Shown here piece by piece: positions 24,988 to 35,100 of a stretch of 64,000 nucleotides of DNA. The DNA comes from Megalopta genalis (lineage: Eukaryota; Arthropoda; Insecta; Hymenoptera; Halictidae), in contig NC_135021.1 of the NCBI RefSeq assembly GCF_051020955.1, forward strand, positions 15,295,962-15,359,961, in the 5' to 3' direction. The position numbers and the translations under genes are program-made. Below the pieces are notes generated by a model, which worked only from the letters and a program-made list of their open reading frames with translations, was not told where the DNA came from and ran no database searches. Within the stretch, counting starts at the first letter, position 1; every line of letters starts with the position of its first letter.

Positions 24988-25233
24988 TTAACCCTTTGTA
25001 CCCGAGTGGTGACTCAGAGGCACCGCTAAAATTCCTTATATCACGTTTTAAGATAATTTTTATATTAACAAAGTTTAGATTTAAAAAATTGTTAAGTGTG
25101 TCACCGTTGCGTGAGTCCCAAGAGTCAATTTCATATGCATAAAATGCGTTTTATTATATAAAATAAAAATAGTATAAGTTAGAAAAATGATTTTATATTT
25201 ACAGTTAAAATAGCTTCGAGTGCAAAGGGTTAA
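24988..25233 (+). mobile_element. TTAA-flanked MITE, family C, copy 1
   Basis: TTAA at 24988-24991 and 25230-25233 bracket ends CCCTTTGTACCCGAGTGG and (- strand) CCCTTTGCACTCGAAGC. 246 bp, non-coding. Two more full-length copies lie at 25854 and 31458. Ends beginning CCC plus a TTAA duplication are typical of piggyBac-type elements. Confidence 0.9.
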
Positions 25234-25649
25234 TCATCGATATAACAGTAATGATCAGTCTTTAAAGAAAACTTCGATCGTGAATAGCTGGAAATCTTGA
25301 TTTTCGAATAGTAGAAAATCGACGGTTTAGTAATTTCTTTTATCGAGCTCCTTTTGATGTCAACGATAAGCCCAAGAATAAATACAATAGCTAAACTGTC
25401 GTCTCGAAGAAAAATAGAATTTACAATTATCATTTACAATTTTAGTATCTCGTATATGGTATATTTAATGAATCAGTCTTGATTGCATCAGCACTTGATT
25501 CAGCCTTTTGCCAATAGAAACAGGACTTGCACGAGATTCCAAAACTACCAGACCAGAATAATATTTACTGTAAACATTAAAAGAAGTTCAATGATCTCTC
25601 TATCTTCTCGTGAAATTTTAAGCAATTTGTTTCAATGCGACAGAAGAGC
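25234..25649. other. Non-coding sequence between MITEs
   Basis: AT-rich; no exon or repeat recognised. Confidence 0.4.
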
Positions 25650-25827
25650 TACAGTAATGTCTCTCTAACTGACGCTCAGATCGTGCAGAAAAATGAACAA
25701 TTTGATCATTGTTAACAATTCGTAACTATAAAAACGAACTACAAGGCTCGAATGATCGTATCTCCTCTTCCCAAAATGGTCAATTTTTGTGGACAATCTG
25801 AGCGCCAATTAGAGAGACATTACTGTA
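25650..25827. mobile_element. TA-flanked fold-back MITE, family M, copy 1 (internally deleted)
   Basis: TA-bounded inverted ends ACAGTAATGTCTCTCTAACT and (- strand) ACAGTAATGTCTCTCTAATT, continuing into GACGCTCAGATYGT. At 178 bp it is shorter than copies at 32977 (211 bp) and 63421 (230 bp) because part of the left arm is missing. The element folds back over most of its length. TA duplication suggests a Tc1/mariner source. Confidence 0.9.
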
Positions 25828-25853
25828 TTCCCTTTTTGTAGAACGTTCGACTG

Positions 25854-26096
25854 TTAACCCTTTGCGCTCGAGGGGCGACTCCGAGGCGCCACTAAAAATT
25901 GCTATACTATATTTCAAAAAAACTGCAATAGTATCAGACTCGTTTATATCTAAAAAACTGTTAAAATTTCAAGTTTCGTACTTGCCGATAGGCTTTCATA
26001 CGCATGAATCGCAATAAATCATATAAAATAGAAACACTGTAGATCAGAAAATATGTTTAAAATATAATTAAAGTAGCTTCGAGTGCAAAGGGTTAA
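25854..26096 (+). mobile_element. TTAA-flanked MITE, family C, copy 2
   Basis: 243 bp between TTAA at 25854-25857 and 26093-26096, same orientation as copy 1, with ends CCCTTTGCGCTCGAGGGG and (- strand) CCCTTTGCACTCGAAGC. It starts 27 bp after a family M element. Internal blocks match copy 1 in order. Confidence 0.92.
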
Positions 26097-27031
26097 GAGA
26101 ATCGTTGAAGGTTGTACAGGAGGTGTGCATATCCCAGAGGCCAGAAAGAACACACCGCGTAAGACAATGAAACACTTTTGCCTGGGGCCAGAACGGTGTT
26201 CCAAAATACTCTCGTCGTTTCGTCGACCGCACGATCTGTTTTCGCGAGAAAGGCAATGGAAGATGAAAGGTGGCAGGCCTTTCATCGAGCAAGCAAACAG
26301 CAAGAGCCGGTCGGCGGAGTCCACTTGTTCGTTCTGTTCTTGCGGTGGGCCCGTTATTAGAGGAAGCTCCGGATAGGCTCGGGGCCGTAAATCACGCGTC
26401 GCGATCTTCCATCGAGCATCGGGAATTAATAATCTCGGTCGGTCGCGGAAAGGCCGAGAGCAAGGGAGAAGAGAGGCCGAAGGAGAGAGGCGCGTGTGCC
26501 TCGTGACGTTTCAGCTGGTGCCCAGGCTGGATGAATAAACGTCTTCCTTATCGTCCAAAATAGATTTTAAACTTCAAGCATATCTGGACCGCAGCCAGGT
26601 CGTAGGAAAGTACAATGATATTAGCCCTGTTGAATTGTTACACTATCTTAGAGCCGGAGCCGAGCCGTTGAAAACCCGTCCCCTTGAATTAGTACCGCGG
26701 CTACTTGCTCTGACTAATGGCCCGTGCTGGAAAAGAAGTCCGCCGCCCTGACGAAGACACAGTGGCTTCCTCATGGGGCCCGTCCACGACCTAATTTAAC
26801 CGAGGAAACAAACATCAACGGTTCAACCCTCGCCGTAGGGTTGCTCGAACCAGCCTAACTGGTATCGATTGTTGCTTCTTTATCTCCTGGACCCAGCTTC
26901 GAACTTCGTCCGCGAGCTCATTCTCAAATGGAACTTGTCTGTGTTAACTCTTCGACGGCCGGGTCACGTTCACATCGCGAAAATGTCAATTATAAAAATC
27001 GGCGTAGTTTTAGAAAAAAGTATCATGATTC
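26097..27031. other. Non-coding sequence
   Basis: Moderately GC-rich at 26200-26520. Overlapping open frames up to about 100 codons show no recognisable protein. Confidence 0.4.
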
Positions 27032-27257
27032 TATTGGGTCTGGGAAAAAGTTCGTGGCGTTTTCCCGATAGATGTCGTCGATTGTTAATAACTCGCGAAC
27101 AACTTATTGCAACGATACCACTAAACGCTTCATTTAAAAATGACACGATTACAAAACGTAATTTTGAGCGTGCAAAAAAAGAAGTGGTGGTCACAATATA
27201 AGAAATCCAGTTGAATTTTACTAACAAAACGCCACGAACTTTTTCCCAGACCCAATA
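27032..27257. mobile_element. mariner-type MITE
   Basis: TA at 27032-27033 and 27256-27257. Perfect inverted ends start TTGGGTCTGGGAAAAAGTTC and continue through GTGGCGTTTT, about 30 bp per arm. The 226-bp element has no intact transposase. Ends of the form TTGGGTCTGRAAAAAAGTTC are typical of insect mariner elements, so this is an internally deleted derivative. Confidence 0.9.
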
Positions 27258-27269
27258 TTATTAATAAAA

Positions 27270-27420
27270 TTTAGCCTATTTATATTATTAATGAAATATG
27301 TCATAATTGCGCTATTGAAAGAGTGCATCATAATTATACCATTAACACTTTGACTGCCGCGTTGCCCTTATGTGGGTGACAGAATGATTTAAAAACTACT
27401 TTTTACCCTGATCCATTAAA
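27270..27420 (+). repeat. Diverged dispersed repeat, copy 2
   Basis: Collinear with 8431-8575. Within it, TTAACACTTTGACTG starts at 27352, and 27651-27654 is TTAA preceded by CAGCAAGGGG, so a TTAA-type element of about 303 bp may be present. However, similarity to the 8.4-kb copy crosses the left boundary, so I do not call that element firmly. Confidence 0.5.
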
Positions 27421-27654
27421 ATTTCGTAATTTTAGCAACCCCTTGTCGTATCATTTTCGTCATAGTTACAACGATTAGAAGTTTCTCGATTGTAATGATT
27501 TCTGAGAAGGAAAAACAATTTTTATGTATAGCCTGTCTAACATTTGCTCGAATCTGTAAATATCGACGACGAGAAATCCGAATTCATGCCTGACAGATTC
27601 TTACTAGAAATCTCCGTCACTAGTCACTCTCGTCAAAGTACAGCAAGGGGTTAA

Positions 27655-29197
27655 GATTCGCAAGAGATAAGAATGTTGATAAATTAAGCGATGCCGTGTA
27701 ATTATCCTTTGAACGTAAAAGAAATGATTTCAGAGGATCAGGTTCAGTACTCCGGCCTCTGGGTTCTCCGATATTACGCAACGAGCATTTTGTACGTGAT
27801 TGTAAACATCGTGTCCGACGTGCACAATGCAGTTTTTCACGGGCATTGAATGCAAATCGTCGGAACAATGCGTCAGTTATTATTCCATTTCGTGGTATGA
27901 TTGCGCCGGAGCGTGGGTAACCTATTAACGAGGAAATTAACGCGCGCAGGCACGTGAAACGCTCGGAATCTTGGTAATCCTGGCAAGCAACGAGACTACC
28001 ACGCGTCGTTCCGCGCTATCTGCGTTTCCCTAAGGACTAAGAAGGATTCCACAAGGGAAAAGGGAGGACTGGCTCTCTCGTTGAACGATCGTCCTAGGCG
28101 GTGTGTTCAAAACCGACAGTCGGAATCGCGTTCGACGATGCTATCTGGCGCATCTGAATGCGAGTATCGACTAGCCAGGCGCTGTAATTATTGCGCGAGT
28201 GATTAGAGGCTAGAGTTCTTTCAGCCAGTCGTTATCACTTTATAGCAATAACAGTCGTTTTTGCATCTCTCACTTTCCCGGTCGCTGATCGCTTCCGTTC
28301 GACGCGTTAAAACCGGCAATTAAAGTTAATCTCGTCGCTCGCTCGCTCGCCTTTTATTACATTCTCTCGTCGAGCATAATTCAAAACTGGTTCTGGCAAG
28401 GGTCCTGGAAGCCGGGAGGCTCGGTCCTGCCTATGAAAGTCTACTTTTTAGCGCGATCTTCGGCAGAAATTATTCCGCCGACTCTCGATTCGAATCGCGG
28501 CTGCGATATTTCGTTCCGAGAGAACGCTAATCTAATCTCGATCTTCGGAAATTATGCTTGAATAGAAACGACGCGCGCTGGTTCAAACAGAGACTAATCG
28601 GCTTTCGAATGTCAAATATATTGATCGTTGCATCACGAGTTTATAACAAGTCTTCGACAAAATATTTCTAGAAACGCTATCGATTTGCAAAGAAACTGTT
28701 AGAAAGTTAGAGAGCAGAGCAGAGAGCATTTGTCACTCATCGTGCGATAAAACGGCGACAAAAAATAGTAGACCAAATGTTTCAGAGCTCGTTGTAAGGA
28801 GGATTCTGCTGCCAACAAAGTCGCTTAAAGTGAAATCCGAACAAAAATTTTTAAACGTTGCTAAATCGTTCGGATTTGCACGATTACTCGGAGCAGAAGT
28901 CTCGGGCGTTCGCTGCTTTATTTAGCATAGAAACACGCGTTTCTCAACGATCGTTTCAACTGTCGTCTCGAAATCTTTTTGCTCGAAATATTGGAAAACC
29001 TAATTTTATGGTGTCCTCAAAATTCGCTCAAATTCTGTCACATAATCCCGCTGCCGCGATACTTTCTACCCTTTCGAATTGGAAAAAAAAACCACTGCGC
29101 GTTTCGAACGAGACGCTACAGAAAAACCGTTCATTCTCTCCTTCCCTGATAAGGACTAGAAATTGTGTCTCTCTAATTGCTGTACTTACCTTTACAG
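27655..29197. other. Upstream or intronic sequence of the SoxD gene
   Basis: No exon identified before the acceptor at 29197. A mixed-composition region at 28000-28560 could include regulatory sequence or an untranslated exon, but no core promoter motif is convincing. Confidence 0.4.
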
Positions 29198-32100
29198 TCG
29201 TATTCCGCGCACATGACCGTCGACTCGCAGAAGCAGATCGAGATGCAGCGGCTGCAAACGGAGCACTTGAAGCGGCAGCAAGAGCACATCATGCAGCACA
29301 ACATCCAGGAGTTACGGGCTCAGATGACAAAGAGCCAGCTGAGCATGTCGGGGCCGCAGTCCTTGATGTTCCTGCCGTTTCTCGAACAGCTCCGAGGGGT
29401 GGCCGTGCAATCGCCTATGCCGCCGCCGTCGGCTACCTCCACCGCCACTACCAACAAACATATCAATTCGATCGCAAACGTACGTAAATCAATCCCAATT
29501 TTCCGCTACCGCCGCCCCTCCGTGCAAATTCGCACCGAATCGAAGTAATTCAATTAGCGCAACCGAAACTAGACAATTGAAATTGATTATAGCGGCGTAA
29601 TTTTAACGCAAATGCTTATCTTAAAATGAACTTGAAATGAAATCGATACTGGCCATAAATATATGAAAGACCTACGAAGGTCAGGGTGAAACTTTCGAGT
29701 CGCTGAAAGGGTTGAAATCCGGTTGTATGTAACGATAATATTCGGACAACCAATTGGAACATCGGTTAACCAACCCTTCTATTGACCTTTTGACCCAGAG
29801 TATCAAGATCATGATTCGGTGATTCAATTTCTGGCGATTAAGTTGGACGAATGAGCTGTTGCATTAACCCCTTGCACTATGACGAGTCTCCACATAATTT
29901 GCTAAATATGAACGTTATTCATTACTTCCAAGAAATACTATTTGTAAGGGATCAAGAACCAGGAAAAGACCAATGGATCAAAAAACGACGAAAAATATAT
30001 CAAGCCTTACCGTTCCAAGTATGTCTATCAGATATGGCTGATATTAAACTCGTGAACATAAGCCTCAAGAATAAGTTATAGCAACAAGTAGACCTCGGAT
30101 TTTATGCATTTATGGTAAAACTGAGTACAGTTGAAATATAAAATTCTGAAGACATCGAATGAATTTAATAATTACACTAGCTGTCACTTATTAAAATTAT
30201 TAAAACAAATAATTTCTATTTCTTTAATTTCCGCCCAGTGGCAAGAGTTAAAACAAATTAATGCATTAAAGCGCGAATGATTCTGAGCATCGACAATTGT
30301 GCCGTTGCAAAAGATAGGCCCATTCTCGTTCATTTTCCATTGGTCTTCGACTTATTCCGAAACGATCGTCGTCTTCCTACTATAGTCTTCGAAGCGACGC
30401 GTGTACATTCACCTATTGTTCCCCGAAGCCAGTCGCGACGAGCGTGTCCCGAAGAGATCGAGCTGATCTGTTAATCTCGATCAAAGCGTGTCCCGAAAAT
30501 AACTATGATCGCCGTGTAATTCCCCGGGCAGCAAGGTTTTGATAGCGCGATGCCACCGTGGCAATTTGTCGCGAGCCGGCTAATTCACGGCCGCGCGAAA
30601 ATAACGGGCGGAGGTGAGGGCCGCGAAAAATACACGATGCTGACTCGCTACGACCGACGTCTTGCAGATGATCAGCAGCCACCGGGAAGGTCCGAGCTGG
30701 GCGACGGCGCATCTGGCGCAGATGACCACGCAGATGGAGAAGGAACCGTCGCCGACGCCAATCTCATCGGCGGTCGCACCCACCGCGCCGCCTCTTCAGG
30801 ACCTCGACGCGCCCCTGAACCTCACCAAGCCGAAGTCCTCGTCTTCGGGGGCCACGGCGTCTTCGTCGTCGCCCGGAAGCGATTCCCATTCGACCGGGGC
30901 CGGAAGCAGTGGACAGCAGGAGCAGCCTTTGGCGGCGACGGCTCCGAAACTCTTCCCGCCGGGACTACCGATGCCGAGGAACTACTTGACGACGTTGCCC
31001 TATGCTGGTTTGCCGCCTCATCTTAGCTCCCTATCCTCTCCGAGTAAGTAGAACTTCCCGACCCTTCGTCTTTAGCCCCCAAGGACTCCTTTTCTAAGCT
31101 ATTTTCACTTGTAGCCTCCTAAGGTGGCGATCTTCTGATCTCGACTTTGCCTCCCGTTCTGCTAAGTCGAAGGTCAGCCATGAAGATGTCTTGGATTGGC
31201 GATGGTTCATTCGGTATAACTTGCTTGGTTGAGAACTGCGGTTCTAGTCTTGTACCATCGCCTCTCTTCTGGTTGAGAGCTCGTGTCCTCAGAGTCTCTT
31301 CTGGCCACCTGCAAGATATTAAAATTCTTTGACTTCTTTTGTACAGTGCAATTGTATGAACACACGTCTAAACTAGCAAAGTGCATTCATTTAACAGATT
31401 TGAGGAATATTAAATCGAAGGGTGTACATTTTCGGAGATGCGTTGGTCTCTGCACTTTTAACCCTTTGCACTCGAAGCCAAATTAACGCAACATTTAAAA
31501 TAATTTTTCTCACCTACAGTATTTCCATTTCATATGACCTAGCGCATTTTATACATACGAAATTGAATTTTACGACTAATGCAACAGTTTACGCTTTTAA
31601 CAGTCCTTCAGAATATAAACAAGTTTTATCAATGAAATTATTTTGAAACATGACATGACAATTTTCAGTGGCGCCTTGGAGTCGTCACTCGAGCGCAAAG
31701 GGTTAAAGTGTAACACCTTAAAGAATAATAATAATTTAGAGAATATGAACCAAGTCCATTGTGCAATAAACAATCTCTCCCCTGAAGGAAATATGCTAAT
31801 TGAAGATCTTTATAAAAGCATAGCTGTTTATGTTAACGCATTTGCGAAGATGTTTTAAGAAGAAGAAGAAAGAGAGCCAATATAAATTCAACAGAGACAA
31901 AAAGGCAAACGTTTCATCGGTAAAAACCAGTGCCTCCAGCTATGGGAAAAAGTTTTGCGTAATTTCGCATAACAGGGCAATTTTGACGAGCATAACTGCC
32001 ACGGTTTTCCAGTGTTTCAAATGCTAATTTCCCCGACGCACATACACACGCACACGTACACACCAGAACCCTGGAAGCGGTAGCCGATCCATGGCGTAGA

Positions 32101-35100
32101 ATACTAATGAGTACAGCGATAAAGTCCCCGGGGTAGAAAATAAATGAACAGTCGTCGGATCAGGATTAGAATCTCGATCGATCCATTACACCGAGATAAT
32201 TGATTTTTAGAACAAAATGGCTCGCATGAATCGATCCCGTCGAAAATCACCGGTTCGCAATGGTTCACCGGAGCCGGGACACGATTTAACACCATGCGCG
32301 CCGATTAAACGTCGCGGTTAATTAATTGTCGTTCGAAATAAATGGGCGTTAGAGTTCAACTGTTAGGTAAAATATCATTCCGATCCACAGATTGCTGGCG
32401 AGTACAGTTTCCATGGAACCGTGCGGGCCCGTGGTAACCGGTTGCATCGGGCATTCGCAGAAATTGTAATAATTTTAATAATAATCGAGCGATCTCGCGA
32501 GGAATTCCAATCCGCCGAATGGAAAAACGGAATATTGGCGGGCATTGAACGGGAGCGTCGTGGCCTTTTCGGGCGACAACCGGCGGCGCCGTTAAAACCG
32601 AACGAAAAATCCGATCAATAGGCCATAGAATACACGGGGGACCGGATATCTGACACAAACGGTTAATTATCTTGGCGAACGCGTGCGTTTGCCCGATTGT
32701 CCGCCGCGTTTTTTCCTCGCCTCGCGTTATGCTATAGCAAAACCTGTTCCTCCGTCGTGTCCGGCTTTTTGCCTGTCCAGTTATAAGAGCACAATCAACG
32801 ACGCGTAACGCGATGCCAAGATAAGGATCCGGTGTCCGCGGATCCCGACGAAAAAACAAGTTCGTGGAAAGCCTCCCTGTCATTGTAATGTCCGCAGAGC
32901 CAGCGGAGTCGCACGATCATCGGTCCATGTCATTACTGCACATCCATTCGTGTCACCGTGCTATACAGTCTGTTAATACAGTAATGTTTCCCTAACTGAC
33001 GCTCAGATTGTCCACAAAAATGGACAATATGGGAACAGGAGATACGATTATTTGAGCCCTGCAACTCGTTCTTATAGTTGTTGACAATTCGTAACTATAA
33101 AAACGAACCGCAAGACTCGAATAATCGTATCTCCTCTTTTCAAATTGTCCATTTTTATGGACAATCTATTAGAGAGACATTACTGTACCTTGTTTAAAGA
33201 TACCGTAGAACCACAGCTGTACTTTCAGATAATAGAAGAGTTGCTTCAAGCTGAAATCAAAGTGTTACGTTAAATCTCTACCGATTTGTACACTGTATGG
33301 ATCAACTCAGATCGAATTATCTGCACGAACACTTTAAATCGATTAATGCTGGTTCGATCGAATAGTGTGCTGGTTCGATTGTACACAAAACTACTTTACA
33401 TACTCGGTCGACACCATTATATAAATGAGCATCTGCTGCATTTACTACGTCGTTAGCGTTACCTCTAATCCATCTAACGAACCTGATAACCAGACTGCTG
33501 ATCTCTGTGCAACATAGAAATCTGATGCATCGTTTACAAGAAACAGGAAACGTCTTTCTCCCTTTAATAACTTCAATGACGTGAAAGTAGTATATCAATA
33601 TTCCCCAACTTTCTCAATGTTTCTTGTATTTCAAATGGAACCAACACATTCTGATAAATGCAGGCAATTTGTTACCACATTCTTTTCATTAGTCCGAACT
33701 GTATCCAGACATTGGAACGTTACCACGTTGTTGCTTTTTACTTGAATTGTGATAACTGTAATAAGTACTGTGGAGTTTATGCATTTATGGCAAAGATGGG
33801 CAAATCAAATTTAAAACAGTGAAAAGATTATGTCGTATCGGTATATTAATTTGAACTTTTATTTAAGATAGAACTTTTCCTTAGATAATCCATTATTTAA
33901 GAAAGAAACAATACTCCACTTGGCTCCTATACCTTGCACTAGATGCAGGCAAATTTTATTTTCCATAAAGAAGATAAATAAATTTCCCAAATTTATTTAC
34001 CATTTTATTCTCCACAGTCTGATAAAGGTTCGGTAATTTAAAAATTGGAACAAAGACCATGATCACAGTCGACGAAGGTTGCGCGAGCTTCGAGATCGTT
34101 ACGGACTCTCAACGTTTGATCTATCGTTTGATCGATCACAGGTCAGGTCGCAAATGATCAAACAGTCTGTGTCGCGCATTCCATAACTGTTCGACAGGTG
34201 CATACCGATTTCACTGTCAATGCGTATGCGTGATTTCAGTGGGCAAGGTGATGGCCAAAGACGAGTCCGTTGGACCAGGCGGATCAGTGGCTGCTGCAGC
34301 GGTCGCGGCTGTCGAGAAGCATTTCGCGATGCACGGGATTTATGGTCTGCCGCCGAGCGCAGGTGCGATGCCGCCGTCACCTCAAACTCAACGACCGATC
34401 AAGCATTCTGGTTCCCGGGAGGAGGCTTCGCAGGAGGAGCAAGACTATCTTCCGACGCCTCACAGTAAATACATTATTTTCTCCTTTCCCATCTTCCTCT
34501 CTTCTTATTGTCCCTGATCGACGCGGTGGTTGGCCGTTCGAGTCGCCTTCGAGTTAACTGTAAACCCGAACGAGTCGCGTTTCTTCACCCGTCCGCCGTA
34601 ACCAGTTCTCTATATAAATTCTTAACGAGCGATCTTCCATTTAATACGCGCCGCGTTCCGATCGTTCCCCGATAATTTCTTCAGGCCGAACCCCCTTTCT
34701 TCCGTCCGCTCGTCCAGAATCGTTTTCGGCTAGAGGCTCTTGCTGCTCGATGGACCCGTTGCGTCGAAATAACGAAGTCTCGCGTGCTTTCACGTTGATC
34801 TCGTCGACTGCCAGAAAATCTCACAAAGTCCAAGCAATTTAGAACACCGCGTGTTCGAAATTCATCGCAACGCTGATCGCCGTCGCTCCTGCTTCAGCGT
34901 TTCCAAATTTGTTGGCTTAGCCTTCGGAAGCCCGAATAGAATTATAGTCGATTGGATCGAGGCGACATTGGAAATTATAGTTCCGGACGGAAGGGAGCTG
35001 GGTACCGAGGCAGTTCGTTTGTACTTCGTTATTTTAACGCACCCTGTAAGCAAAAGAGCGTGCTAGTTTCTAATCGTCGGACGTGTCCATGCGAAATTTC

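Noticed and set aside
27352..27654. TTAA-bounded element of 303 bp
   Set aside because: The ends match weakly (TTAACACTTTGACTG against TTAACCCCTTGCTG), and similarity to the 8.4-kb repeat extends across the left boundary.
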